Shown: positions 12,314-24,875 of the stretch, one piece after another
Numbering within the stretch: position 1 is the first letter of the stretch
Layout of the letters: every line of letters starts with the position of its first letter
Assembly: GCA_029224185.1 (NCBI GenBank)
Contig: CM055194.1
Location: 21,429,674 to 21,493,673 of the forward strand
Direction: 5' to 3'
Length of the DNA: 64,000 nt
Origin: Karalla daura
Lineage: Eukaryota > Chordata > Actinopteri > Chaetodontiformes > Leiognathidae
The notes under the pieces: model-generated
What the model was told of the DNA's origin: nothing
What the model saw: only the letters and a program-made list of their open reading frames with translations
Database searches by the model: none
Position numbers and translations under genes: made by a program

Positions 12314-15300
12314 ACTCGAGTGAAAACACACCAAAAAGCTGTACGAAACGGCTTAACAAGCTGAATGGACTCCAACAATGCGGTGGCACTAATGATATCC
12401 TTAGTGACTCTCCAAAGCATATAATGACGGGTACGTCCGTGGTCATCCATGTTGGCGGTTAGTTGCTTATATTCACTGATGGCATGACTGAGAATTGAGG
12501 GACCACAGCTTGGCAAATTGATACAAAGCTCGGTCCAGACACCCATGGTAAAGTAATTTGCTTTAGTCAAGAATATCTCTTGCCCCCGGGGCCATAACTA
12601 ACCACTGTTTGTGAAGTAATGTTAAATCTGTGTTTGTTAATGGTGACCGAAGCCTCTCATCAAAACAAAAGCGTGCACCAGGGATTCGGAGTTAGACTTC
12701 CACAAAGCTGAGGGAGTTGCGAGACTCAGAATTTAAGAGGACAGGAAAATCATAATAAAGCCTTTTTGGGGTTTGATTGTGACGTTATGGAGGGAGATTC
12801 TGTTTTGTTGCTGTCTGTCTGATGGTTTGCAAACAGGATTAAGTGAACCGATTTCCACCAAATTCAGAGCTGCAACATAATGAATATTAAATGGGAACCG
12901 GAATCCAGATAGCTTAGCGAAGCATAAAGAGTAGGACTGTCAGCCTAACTCCCTCAAAATCCATCTCAAGGCACATTAAAACTTGCTAAACGCAATATAT
13001 TTTCCTTGTTTAATCTGTGCCAGGGAAGTATTAAAAAAAGCCAGAGTGACTGATTACTTCTTGGCGAAGTCCGACTATTCTTTCAACAAATTCAAAACTG
13101 TTTTCAGTAGATTTTCCTTGCATTTGGTGACTGATTAATTATACTAGTGCTGCTGTGAAACCGTGAGGAGAGCTAAAGCCGTAAAAGCAGACATGACATT
13201 TCAGGTTCCCTTCTTGTACAGTTAGTTTTCTTAGCCAATCAACTGTGACAGAAAAGTTGAGTTACGGTCAAATACGGAGCAATCAGGTCGGACTGGACGA
13301 GCCCAACGCTACAGTCGGAAATTACGTGCTAGTTCTTATTAACTTTTCAACTTCCTCCCCGCGTGAAAGCGATGACCTTCCTCTCCTCCGGGCCAGACGG
13401 TTACCACGGCAACGCCGGGCTGTCACCAGGGAGACGACAGCTGCGGTTTGATTCTCTGATGGACGCGGAGCAAAGCGCATCTCCGAACACATTACCAGAT
13501 GGCACGGAGAGACGGACAAACAGGTGGGCAGGCAGACGAGGGACATTTACGTAGGTAGAATGAGAGGGAAGACAAAAATAAAACAGGAAGGGGAGAGAGG
13601 GGACGAGCGGGGGAGTCGCAGACGCCGATAGGTGAGGGAAGGGGTTTTTCTAGAGAGAAAGTGCGATGAGAGTGAGAGGAATGGTGGGAAAAGGAACATG
13701 GGATCAGTGGGAGGGAAAGCAAAACAAGTTTATGTTGAGAGGAAGAGGAGGAAGCAGGAGGAGGAGGAGGAGGAGGAGTGGGAGCGGAAAAAAGAGATAT
13801 GGAAACAAAGGGGAAGGCAGCATAAGCAAGAAGAGGCCAGGACCCGTGGTGGGGGTAGACTTTCTGGGGCAAACACACACAAACCAAAAAAAGAAAAGAA
13901 AAAAAACACGCTGGAGAAATGCACAGAGCAAGAGAGACATCAGCATTCCAACACTTCCAACGAGCAGTGAACCCCACCTCTTCCCTGATCTATTTCCCCG
14001 CAAAGCGTTGAAGATTTTCCACTGTGACGGACCTTGCGGAGGTCAATATATGAAGGATTACAGGGGTCTGACCCTGAGGTGTTCTGGTTTGTTATTCTTC
14101 TCCTCTCCCTCTCTCTCCCTCTCCCTCTCTCTCTCTCTCCCTCTCTCAGTCTTTCCTCCAGGTCAATGGCTATCACAGAGAGGAGGCTTTAGAGGATGAA
14201 CTGAAGTAAAACAGAATGCAAGACATCCATAAAAAAAAGGAGTTTATGCCCCAGGGGTTTTCCTCAATATTGAAATGTCCCACTGTTCTCAGGGCTCAAT
14301 CTAAAGGAGATTAACTCTTTGAAGTTGCCTCCCGGGCCGTGGATTGCTCGTTAACTGCCATTAATAGTAATAAAAGGAAAATGGCTGCCACCTCGGACAC
14401 AGGGTGATATGAGGGGTGAGAGAAAGGCAGACACTGTGCCCTGAGTTCAAAGACAAAGGGGGAAGGAAGGTTTGTAGGCCAAATAGCGCTAGTACTGTGG
14501 CACTAATTGCCAGAAACATCTAAAATGTTTCTTGTGATGTCACTACATCCTCTAGGTTCGGCAAAAAAAAACTAGGTCAGTAGTTTTTCATTCCTCTGTG
14601 TGATAAAACATGAAAATGAAATGACATTACATTAATTTAATTTTATATATGAGCCAATGAACAATGATTTTCATTAGCAGTTGCTTTGAGTTTTGAACAA
14701 AGAGCTTTGTGTTGTAAAATTAGAAACTGCAAAATCAACAGGTTGTACAGCTGTAGCCCCAGGGTCCTCTTTTCTTGCAGGAATCTACGAGGTCAAAGGT
14801 TAAAGCAGTTGAGAGCAGCCGGCCTCCACTGACCTACAAGGAAGGGCAGCGGCGTGCAGGAACAGAAAATGACTGCAGACGCTCCGTTTCCATAAAGAAA
14901 CACAGACTAGAAGTTCACAGTTGCTAAGGGCCCCGGGTCAGGTGTCTGTGTATGTGTGTTGCCAATGTGCTGGTCACAAGTCAGAGGTCACCGGCCTGGT
15001 ATCTGACACCCCTCGGCAAAACTGTTATGTATTGCTGCCTCCAGCAACACCTGGGCCTGTAGCTCTGCTATCAGATCTAAGAGTGGGGGGGCGTGAGGAG
15101 GAATGTAGCACATAGAAAATGACCTACACAGAGAGAAACTATACAGAGGAATTTTGGAAAACGAACTGAGGGACTGAGATAAGGAATGGATGGATGGGAA
15201 TGGATACATATAGAGAGAAAAACCAGAAGGAAATCATCATATTACTGAGGCGTGTTGTGATATGGAGATAAAGTTGTATAGCATGAAAGTCTAAACTGTG

Positions 15301-18300
15301 GTCTACCACACAAAACTCCAGAAGGCATATTTGTTACTGTTCTCCTTAAATAAAGGCCGACGTTACTCAAGGTCTCTTTCTGGTGAAATGATTTGTGGTG
15401 CAGCTAAAATCCTTTGCGCTATGCTACAGTATAATGACGTGTCAGTCAGTAGATGCAGCGTAAATCAAGTCCACGCAATGGCTTTATGTGTGTGAAGGCA
15501 AAATATGCAAAGGCTGCTTTTAATTGAGTGGAGTGAAATTGATGGCAGACACTTTTCATACATTCTGACAGAAACCGTTTTATTGACAGGCCTCCAGCCA
15601 ATCAGCTGTCTGAGATAATCCAGTCTTTACGGTCCAATATAAGGCCGCACATACAGTTAGCATAAAATTCAGACACATAAAAAGCTAAACTGGAACCTAC
15701 TGCACATAAAACAGAAAGGGAAACTGGCAACTGTTCATTTAGCCTAAATATAACTTCTTCTTTTTTGGGGTTTCTCTGTCCTAACAGATCGCAGATAGCA
15801 TAGAGCTTCATTGCAGCGAAACTGGGCCAGGTCTGTTACTCTTTTTAAAATCAGGCATGTGCCAGGCCAGACGGTGAATAGACGGCTCCATCAAGACCAT
15901 GAGGGTGGTATTAACATTATCCTGATGGGGAATGAATGAAAGTGTCTGCTTTGGGGCTGACTGTCTGCCAAGTTAGCCAGGATCCGAGGCATCTCTCTCT
16001 AGCAGAGCCGGGTAAAGCCAGGTCAAGCCGGGGTAAGTTAATAAGGTGGGTGGCTGTTAAAAAAAAAAAGAAAAATGACTTGGCTGGACTCTTCAGCTTC
16101 TGCATGCAAAAAGATCCCATGAAACTATAACCGTTCAGCTCTTTTGGGTTGGTGGGACGGTCAAAAGCAAAAGAGAGGAATCAGAAGTGAAAACTCTCAC
16201 GTGGCCTCGCACTTTTCTTTTTCATTTCATCAAGCCGCCGATCAATCACCGATCGAGTTAGGAGCGGCGCTGCCAGCAGCCGGGCCGCCTCAGGTCTGAT
16301 GGGATCCCAGCAGCCAGGAGACCGATGCCAGGTGGCAGCGCGAGCCAATAAATCAGCTCTCAGTCAGCGTCAGGCCCGGCGCTACCAGAGACAGAGCAGG
16401 GGGTGTGGAGCTCCAGCCAGCAAATAAACACTGCAGCCCGGCCCAAGGCCGACGTAATGACCACCATTAAACCAAACTCCCTCCATCTCCCACACAGGGG
16501 ATCTGTGAACCCTGAAGACTTGCTGACAGTCAGTCAGCAGTCACTGCTGGAGCGCTTACATGAAAGCACGAAACAAGCCAAAAGGTGCATATGTTGTAGT
16601 TCCTTGCGGTGGAAATGACTTGTGCAAAAGTCAATCCAACTGGGACTTCTGCACCCTTCAGCTCCTCTCCAGGGGTAGTCCGACACCGATGACTAATTTT
16701 ATCCGATCTCGGATTAGCTGCGAACGTTTTCGGCCAAACGGTAACTGAAAATAAACCCAACACATAGACCTGTTTGCTTTGGCCAGCCCCCGGCCGCACA
16801 TGGGAGGCGCTTCAACGTTTTGAAATAATTCAAGTGACAGTTACCAGGCAACACCTAGAAATGCAATAAAAATAATCAAAAAAGAAGTCAAACACTTTGT
16901 CACATTACTTTGGTGGTGGGTTGCTGGGACTGGTGCTGGGCCGAGGCCCGACGTGCAAACAGATCCTCGAGTTTCAAAGATGCTATATGAACTCGCTAGC
17001 TATTTACTCCAGTACACAAAAGTATTGCTAAACGGGCATTTCATTCCACACATACTGGTGTTTCCAGGACTTTAATGAGAAAAGTCTGCAGTTTTTCTGC
17101 TCTTGTGACATTATACATTATTCATTGGGAATAATAAGCCATTGTTCTCCCTGTTTCCTAACTCTCTCCCTCTCTGTCTGAGTTCCTCTCTCCTTTGGCT
17201 GATCAGTGTGTATTAGGCAAAGTGAGAAAGCATATTACATGTCCGATTATGTATGTTATGTGTTGTAGCTAAATGCTACATTTGCGGAAGCTTCTTACTT
17301 ACTACGTTCGCTAGCTGTGAGTTAGAGAGGTAGAAGGTAGAGACAGGTATGTATGAATTTCAGCTCAAATCTAAGTAATACTGTGTGAAAAAGTGTGAAA
17401 CTATCTGACTGTGTGTCAAAGATGTTTCTGATTGCGTGCAGAGATGTCAGCTGTATGGGCGCTAACCGGCTGCCATACCACATTTATACCTCAGGAGGTG
17501 ACAGAGAGCCCTGCCGCAGTCCGACCACACCGAGCTGGTTTTATTTTCCACTCTGGGCTGACCCTCCCGTCACCCCGGCTCAGGCCTTTCCTCTTATTCT
17601 TCTCCTGCTTGGTGCCCTCTTTTGTCCCTGCCTGAACCCGCCGAGTCTTTGTCGCTCTCAGAGTCTCAGAGTCCCGATCGGAGCTATTAATAAATCACTG
17701 TCAAATCAGCGCTGCCTTTCAGTCAGACTGGTCTGGGAAGCTTGCTCAGCCCCTGTCCCAGCAACACTCACTGGGAACCCGTTTCCACCATCTTGGAGTA
17801 GTGGTACCAAACACCAGCAGTACGGTTATCTTCATCAGTCTGAATAGACTGGCTTGTTCACTGACATCTGGGGGGAAATGTCCATTTTTAATATGTCTGC
17901 ACAGCCAGGGTGAATACTTAAAGTAGCAGGTACCAATCCTGACATGATGATATATAATCTGAGCAGAGTGATAGGCCTGTTTCCATTACGCAGCCAGACC
18001 TGGTCATGGATATGTTTTCAGAGAAAACACCATTTGCTATGATGCTGTGTGAGCCTCACCCAGTAGGTTAGAAAAGGATTAATAAGATGAAGAAGTGAAT
18101 ACAATTGACCCATTTTTCCTTTCTTCCCTCACATCACTCTCGATTTCTCTTTCATCTCATTCCTCATTTCCTCACGCGCTCTCTGTCTTTCATACTTTCC
18201 CTGCCCTCTGTTATTCCTGCTGCTGCTTTGTCACCTACAGCAGTGAAACAAATGCCCCTTTTCATACCCCCCTCGGGTGATACGAATACCTCATTTCCTG

Positions 18301-19404
18301 TGGCTTGGCAGTGGGGAAACCATAAGCTGGGACAGATGGGAGTCTGATTGGAATAACTGATGCAGACACCGAAAAAACGGGCCCCAACAAAACATCCTTT
18401 GTTTTTCGAGAAGTGGCGAAATACTGTGTACAGTGAAAATTCTTTGTTGCATTTCCATTGACATATATCCCACACACACTCATTTGTGTTGTTTGGGTAA
18501 CAAAGTTAGAGAGCTGGACAGCAGGAGAGAGACTGGACAGAGAGAGAGGAGGAGGAGGGGAGGGGGTGGATTTTGCAGCTGGTCATTACACTGGATATTC
18601 CCCACACACAAATGAACAGCAACTTTAAAAATGCACACATGCATGCACACGTATGTTAATATGTGCCCACATGCACCGTTTTCACCGCTGGCCTCAAGAA
18701 GTTACAACACAGGGGCCTGCTATTGCTCCACAGCAGTCCTGAACTACTTTCTCCAGCTTAACTAATACACTCAGGGGAATTTGGGTCATGTTTTTCACTC
18801 ATCATCTCCGCATGGGACGTATAGAGAGGTGCTTTTTTCCTCCACTTTTTCCCATGAATGTGTCGATTTGCTGTAAATACACTGGGAGATTTCAGTGTGG
18901 CAGGCTGCCTGTTAAGGTCTAACATGTGCTGTTTTTGAGAAAACAATGTGGTAGTATTCAGCAGCATAATTTGGTATAAGGCAAGCTTGGCCTGGGCCCA
19001 GAGAGCACAGCAGTTGAAAGAGAGCTGCCAGGAAAGCAGAGAGGGGAGAGCCATTTCTATTTCAAACCCTCTCCAGACACAAATGTTCTGAGTTGTGTAT
19101 GCAAAAACCGAATGCATTGTGCTTCTCTCCTGCTGTCTTCTCAACTCGACACAGACCTATGAACGCACCGGTCTCCTCTCTGGCTCTACCCAGACCGGTC
19201 AAACAAACACGAAGGTGGTTCCTACCCTCTCAGAGTCTCCTGGCCGCGGCGTCTGACCCGCTGCACCTCCCTCTGGTCCACGGTGCCGGTGAAGCGGCTA
19301 GCTTGGTACGGTCCATCCCCGGTTTGAGCGCAGGCCACGTGGACGGCCGAGAGACACACGGCCGCCCATCCCAGCAGCACCTGCGCCAGCTTCCCCGATC
19401 CCAT
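3666..19404 (-). CDS. fbn3: Fibrillin (FBN3-like), N-terminal part, five exons, continues beyond left edge
   Basis: Fibrillins are secreted, cysteine-rich glycoproteins that assemble extracellular microfibrils and bind latent TGF-beta complexes. Five exons on the minus strand join in phase (59 codons plus split glycine, then 27, 33, 31 and 31 codons) to give 185 residues. Order: signal peptide (1-26), linker with RVRRR processing site (49-53), fibrillin unique N-terminal domain beginning [14 protein letters not shown] (from 60), then three non-calcium EGF modules (about 89-121, 123-153, 155-185), each with six cysteines. This is the order at the start of all fibrillins. The stretch CIGPNRCACVYGF is closer to my recollection of human FBN3 than FBN2, and the divergent ceramide synthase neighbour also matches the human FBN3-CERS4 locus. 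The hybrid/TB and calcium-binding EGF exons must lie left of the window. A fish fbn2-type paralogue is the alternative; family assignment is secure. Confidence 0.93.
3762..4788 (-). other. Fibrillin intron 4
   Basis: A 1,027-bp intron between two EGF exons with clean splice sites. It contains a short GT run at about 4727-4744 and no other feature I can support. Confidence 0.85.
4789..4884 (-). CDS. fbn3: Fibrillin exon 4: second EGF-like module
   Basis: The exon encodes QSCNVRCMNGGSCTEDSCSC and continues to GSHCGQ; the six-cysteine spacing matches fibrillin EGF2. Acceptor cccacag, donor C|gtgagt, 96 nt. Its polypyrimidine tract is made by a (TC)n microsatellite on the coding strand (plus-strand GA at 4891-4922). 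Confidence 0.95.
4891..4922. repeat. (GA)16 microsatellite forming the exon 4 polypyrimidine tract
   Basis: Sixteen GA units end seven bases before fibrillin exon 4. On the coding strand they read (TC)16 followed by CCCACAG, so the microsatellite itself serves as the polypyrimidine tract. Confidence 0.95.
6487..6538. repeat. (CT)n-(TTC)n microsatellite
   Basis: About 20 CT units followed by four TTC units inside fibrillin intron 3. Confidence 0.95.
7238..7266. repeat. (GT)n microsatellite
   Basis: Uninterrupted TG dinucleotides inside fibrillin intron 3; a similar shorter run lies at 6988-7008. Confidence 0.93.
10577..10589. promoter_or_regulatory. RFX X-box-like palindrome
   Basis: GTTGCCGGGCAAC is an imperfect palindrome of the GTTGCC-GGCAAC type bound by RFX factors. 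It lies inside fibrillin intron 3. Function is inferred from the motif only. Confidence 0.35.
11092..11193 (-). CDS. fbn3: Fibrillin exon 3: first EGF-like module
   Basis: The exon encodes ICRNSCGDGFCSRPNMCTCS and continues to SCGAGAG, the first EGF-like domain of fibrillin. Acceptor tctccag, donor G|gtcagt, 102 nt. The end of the module has a glycine/alanine run (GAGAG) where human fibrillins have a serine/arginine or serine/lysine sequence. Confidence 0.96.
11194..11341 (-). other. Fibrillin intron 2
   Basis: A short 148-bp intron with a gtaagt donor and a tctccag acceptor. It contains a poly-T stretch on the coding strand (plus-strand A run at about 11306-11317). Confidence 0.92.
11342..11424 (-). 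CDS. fbn3: Fibrillin exon 2: unique N-terminal (FUN) domain
   Basis: The exon reads [20 protein letters not shown] and continues to CIV, the near-invariant fibrillin N-terminal domain needed for head-to-tail assembly. The acceptor is ctgtcag and the donor is C|gtaagt. The 83-nt length keeps frame with both neighbours (enters after 2 bases of a codon, leaves after 1). Confidence 0.96.
11850..11881. repeat. (CA)16 microsatellite
   Basis: Uninterrupted CA dinucleotides just after a C-rich run at about 11835-11844. Confidence 0.95.
12264..12312. repeat. (GT)n microsatellite
   Basis: About 49 bases of uninterrupted GT inside fibrillin intron 1. Confidence 0.95.
13400..13413. promoter_or_regulatory. 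RFX X-box-like palindrome
   Basis: GTTACCACGGCAAC fits the 14-base GTTRCC-NN-GGYAAC form of the RFX X-box, inside fibrillin intron 1 in a CpG-richer patch. Motif evidence only. Confidence 0.4.
16840..16852. promoter_or_regulatory. RFX X-box-like palindrome
   Basis: GTTACCAGGCAAC, an X-box-type half-site pair with a one-base spacer, in fibrillin intron 1. Motif evidence only. Confidence 0.35.
19226..19404 (-). CDS. fbn3: Fibrillin exon 1: start codon, signal peptide, furin site
   Basis: The ATG at 19404-19402 opens MGSGKLAQVLLGWAAVCLSA, a typical secretory signal peptide probably cleaved after ACA (residue 26). A short variable linker and RVRRR at residues 49-53 follow, placed like the propeptide cleavage site of fibrillin-2. 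The exon ends in the middle of a glycine codon (GG|gtagga), and exon 2 supplies the A. The start choice rests on the signal peptide; the context has C at -3 and G at +4, so it is not an ideal Kozak site. The 5' untranslated region and promoter lie upstream (above 19404) and were not resolved. Confidence 0.9.
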
Positions 19405-21413
19405 TGGCCCTCCAATCCCTCCAAGTGCAGCACTTCCGTTCTATCGTGTTGGCCGTCTCGCTCTCCGCGCTCACGCTGTGCGGACCCAGGCTGAGCAGAG
19501 GGATCTTAGACCTGGCTCCGGACCAAGTCCTGGTGCGCAGCTCCAGAGTCGGGCCCTGGACAGAGGAAGAGAGAAAATGAAAGCTGAGGAGACATATTCG
19601 GGCTTTGAAATGGATCTCGTGACAAAATTCATTTCATGCAGTGGGATCACGGTCGTTGAGGTTGTTTTCGCAAGTTTGTGTTTTATCAGTTGGAGTGTCA
19701 GAGGCAGGATGTTTTCGAGCCTCGACTGAACAAACAGTTTGGACTCCTGTGTTCCATCTCAGCCTTTCATAACTGTTTTTCATTCATTTTGGATCATGAT
19801 TGTAGCTGTTTATCCACCACTTACAGCTGTTTTGGATCTCTCTGCATCATTTTTGACAAAAAAAGTGTAATACTTTACTGTTACTCAATAACTCATGTTC
19901 ATATGCGCTCTGTACTGGCCAAAGAAGATGCTAATCTGCTTCAAGATGATGGGCAGCTTACTGGTGACTGTAACTTTGGTATGTGAGCTTTTAACAATCC
20001 TGTTGGCAATTACAGATGCATCTTCCAGGGAAAAAGTCCCCCTGGTGGGGGATGTTTTACCCCTGAATCATTCTCGTACGTTTTCCAACCTTAAACACAT
20101 TGTGAGCAGGGCACTGTTAAGTTCAGCACAAAAATGATTTGTAATGGCATTATCTACTGATTTGTGTGCTTGTGTATGTGTGTGTGTATGCCTGTGTGTG
20201 TGACATGGTTGGTGTTATATTGAGAAAAGAGAAAACATATGAGCTGAGGGTGAATAAATAAGAACATGCAAGGAAATAGAAGAGACACTTAAATCCTGAC
20301 TTCCAGCAATCTGTTTTCACTAGACTGCACTTCAAAGCAGCCTCATAACTGCTTTATCACTCCACAGACACCAAATACTGTATGCTCTGGCTACAGTCTA
20401 AGGAGAGAAAAGCCATAACCTAATCAGAGACAGGCTCTGTGTCAAAGGATCCAGTGTTGTTTAATATCAAATGTTTATTGTCGTTAAAGGGGACATTGAT
20501 AAGGCTTATAAACATATAAAATCAAAGGGACCGTGCATGTCTTTACAGCGACATTGTCATTTCCCTGACAACCACTTCACAGTCAAAAGACATGACACAG
20601 ATCTGCTGCACATAAGGATCTTTGACTTTTCTTTTAACTGCATTTTTCTAGCTCTCTGGGGCTCTGAAAGCTGCCTCCAGCTGTGGAAAGGTGTAATTAA
20701 TGGACATCTCTAAGAATGAGAGGTCGCCAAGCCAAAAGGTTAAGACGCAGTGCCCTAAATCACCACCCTGTGCATAGAGGGAGCCAGAGAGACAGAGTCC
20801 AGGGTGGAAAAGACTTAAATGCTGGGGATGATCAATCAAGCCAAAATGCTCTCTCTCCATCACACCAACCGTGACCTGAGCAAGGAGTGAGGCCATTAAA
20901 CAGAGACCAATTATTCATTCACAAGCAGAAAATTCAATTACTCTTCTTATTTTTCCTTTTGTGATCTGTTGTGTCTCTCTGTTTCTTAATCAAGTAACAT
21001 TTGGATTTGCCCCCTGCATGGCCTATGCGGTCTCACAAGTGCATTGGGGTGTATTACACTGAAAGACAATCCAGAGTCCAAGTGAAACGGACGGCCATGA
21101 GGTTTATTTTCCCTTCCCCACCTCATTATAGACCACAGGTCTGAGAGTGAACTGTGGGCCCCTGGTGATATATAACCTCAGCAGACCCAGCCACCAGCCC
21201 TCCAGCCATGGACCCAACCACATTATATATCTGGCCTAGACAAAGACAAGAAAATAAATATGGGCCCACGTCCCACTGACTCGGATTCATTTTAATTGAG
21301 GATGAGAGATGGATGAGCAGTGAACTCGCTCAAGCATGTGGGGAAAAAGGAAAGGGAGAAGAGTGGTTGGCAGGACAGTGGATAGACAGGAAGACATGGA
21401 AAGTGAGAGACAC

Positions 21414-21926
<513 letters not shown>

Positions 21927-23060
21927 CCCAGCGAGGGTCCAACACCATAAGTTAGAGAAAATAAGTTTTACAAATCAATAAGAAAGAGCAACATACATTG
22001 GCTCTAGGGTCTATCATATCTTGTATATCTCTTCTATTTTTGTTGCTGCAAAAAACTTCCAGACTTCAGTGTGTGAAAGAGGTGGCAACAGTTGGGGAAA
22101 AAACTGCTAAACGTGCAAAACTGCAGACTGTAGATGTACAAAGGCACATGCATTAGTGCAAAAGCACTGCCCCCGGTCCATGCAGACGCAGGTCCTGCAG
22201 AGAGCCGCATATGCTCCGCACACACAGAAATGTGACTTTTCACAATGTATCTACGAGCTGCGCCGCTCACCGCCACTTTATGAATGGAGGAAAACGCATT
22301 ATCAGCCCCTGCTCGAGAAAGCAGGTTTCTCTCTCTTTATTCCGCTTTTGCTCGCCAGGAAAACTTGTCTCAGACTATGAGAGCTCAAACAGAGCGAGCA
22401 ATCAAACTGTAAAAACGTGACTGCCCTGTTTGCTTTTTTTCTCCCCCTTTCCCCCTGTGCAAGTTTCTCTCAGAAGCCGGTAAGAGATTAAAACAAAGTG
22501 CGACTTCTGCATCTTTCTCCACTTTTCTCCCGCATCGTTATCTCGACATCTGACCCCCATCTATCGGACAGACACGTACAAAAGCACAAACGGGCTTCAG
22601 CAACAATAGTCACAATCAAAGCCATTGATAAGTTGATTGTCCTGCGGTCGACAGATCGATAATGCGCACGGTACCTTGCAGCAGTCGCAGCGTCTTGGCG
22701 TCGAGGAGCGCGCAGTCGGGAATTTGAGACGGGATATGTGCCCCAGAGTGGAATATTGAACTATAGCCTTGTGAGAAAAAGAGAAAAGTTAGGGAAATGC
22801 CCTGTTTGGGAGAGGGGAGGGGACACGGAGCGAGGCAGAGACAGAGGGAGAGAGGGGGTAGTAACGGACTGCAGGACAAACCCACATTCCTCAAGACTCC
22901 TAGAGTTGTTATAACAGGGGCCAAGCAGCTAAACCTTCACACTGTGGCCAACATGGCCTCAGTATCATCACCCCGCAGGAAAAACACTCCTTCAGAGCAT
23001 GAGATGAGAGTCCCGGCAAATGTGTGACATCCAGGCAACATTTGCATTAACAGTAACATA

Positions 23061-23655
23061 GATGTTCGCATAACTGTCTGTAATTACTCCATAATTCTTG
23101 CCATGGTTCTTTTTCTTTTTCGAGGCAGAGACAAATAAAAGTATTGAAATGTGCCTTGCACCATTACTTTACAGTGGCTTGTCATAACTCCAACCATATG
23201 GCACACAATAAGTAACCAGACTGGGCTCCTTAACCAAACAAGGAACTGTAAAACAAGAAGATTTTTCCACTCAAAAAAGAAGAGAGTGGAGGAGGGATCC
23301 ATGCCGAACAAAAGAAATGTCCGATCGATTACTTATTGGAGCATATTCCCAATAAACCTGCAGTCACAGATAATTGACACAGTCAAGATAGACGGATAGA
23401 TAGATATTCATGATCTATGTGTTTATATTCAGGATCTATGTGTATTGGGGCAAAAAAAGAAAGTTCCAGGTCATATGTGAGAGTTGTGAGAGTGGAGTGT
23501 GAAAGAAATGACAGTGCTGACAGTGTATGTTCAAAGAGGAGACATGTTGACTAAGATATCTGTTGGAGGCCAGAAGGTCCTGATGCGTCATCGTAGTTAC
23601 ATCGAAAAAGTGGGAAAATGACTAAACTGGGTCACAGTCTTTCATGGGCGTTTTG
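23061..23655 (+). repeat. GATA-linked repeat copy 2 (left arm, decayed GATA, right arm)
   Basis: The left arm (23061-23388) matches copy 1. A few decayed GATA units lie at 23389-23405. The right arm (about 23425-23655) matches 28445-28655, sharing GGATCTATGTGT, CAGAAGGTCCTGAT and AAAGTGGGAAAATG. It is the most complete copy in the window. Confidence 0.75.
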
Positions 23656-24840
23656 CAGAGGAGCAGCGTAGAGTATTATCTCACAACCCCTGGCTACACA
23701 CACCTCCTCTACAGTCCATTTATAAATGAAGTGAACAGCAAAAGCCCAGGGAGCGTGTTACTCTGTGTCAAATTTACGCCTCCTGTTCAAGTAGCCCTGC
23801 TATTTACTGCACCCGGCCCACTCGGGCTTGTGATTGACACATCCTTGTGCTTTGTTGCCGCAAGTGCTGATAGGAAGTTAACATTGAGCGAGCGGCCATC
23901 TGGGTGGTATATTGGTGAGGACAGCTGAACACATCCCAAGTGCTGATCCCACCACCCGCTACAGAAATGGTTCAGCGCAGCTCCGGAGAAGGAGACTGCG
24001 AGGCTTGTTGGGTTGAATTGTTACGGCTCATAATGGGAGTTAATTTTAATACAAGCCACTTTCCTTTCACCATGAAAGTTTCTGTGAGATCTGATGAGAG
24101 ACTGAGAAGCTACCAACCCCGGGAAAAAGGTTCAAGAACTTAATATGGAAACATTTGACCTTTTACAATTCAATCTGAACATACCACTTGATTACCAAAG
24201 CTGTTTTTATCCCACTTTTTGACTGTGCCAATGTTCTTGTAAGAGTCCTGAACTACTTCACATCTCTCTATACTCCATACGTTCTTCATCACATCAGTCT
24301 GACCCCATAAAGCATGCAGAGCTGTCCAAAAGTTCATCTTTGATATTACCACAAAACTTTTACAAGTCAATAATGGCAGGCCTTTAAAAACTGAACCGAA
24401 CATAAAATGTGTGCTAAAGGATCCAAAAAAACATCGTCCGGCCTATAGTACAAGTCAACCTAAAATAGAACAGATTATTTAGCTCTCTGTGGGGAGATTT
24501 GCATTTGTTTTCAGGAAAATGTTGAACAAAATGAATCTCAGTCTGTACAAGCAAAGATCCGTTTTCCATTGCAACCATGTCACATGCAACAGTCTGATTT
24601 TGGAGCGAGACCCCTTTGAATTCGACAATTCATCTGCTGAGGAGGAAGTACTTGAAGATTCAAGAGGTTCCTCGGGCACTGATGAGCACTATTAAGCCTT
24701 CAAAGCGTCCGAGGAACCAGAGTTAATCAGAGTGGAGAGACCTCACTGGCACTGAAGACCTCTGCTGAGGACAACAAGCACAGCCAGTGTTTGTTGGGAC
24801 AGCAGCAATCGAATCACCTCCTCACACACACACAAACACA

Positions 24841-24844
24841 GAGA

Positions 24845-24875
<31 letters not shown>
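24841..24875. repeat. (GA)n microsatellite
   Basis: A near-perfect GA run with one GGGA interruption. Confidence 0.93.

Larger units (their letters stand above)
11425..19225 (-). other. Fibrillin intron 1
   Basis: A 7.8-kb first intron. It holds CA at 11850-11881, GT at 12264-12312, a GGA-rich purine block at 13743-13779, a CT-rich block at 14095-14149, and X-box-like palindromes at 13400-13413 and 16840-16852. No further coding exon is recognised; the long frames near 13.5-14.2 kb come from purine/pyrimidine bias. Confidence 0.8.

Noticed and set aside
13492..14199. Overlapping frames of 100-177 codons near fibrillin exon 1 intron
   Set aside because: They follow purine/pyrimidine strand bias (GGA and CT blocks) and show no conserved domain, codon periodicity or splice sites.
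23061..23655. Endogenous virus or autonomous transposon coding region
   Set aside because: The homologous copies contain no open frame with polymerase, integrase or transposase motifs; they are short noncoding repeats.
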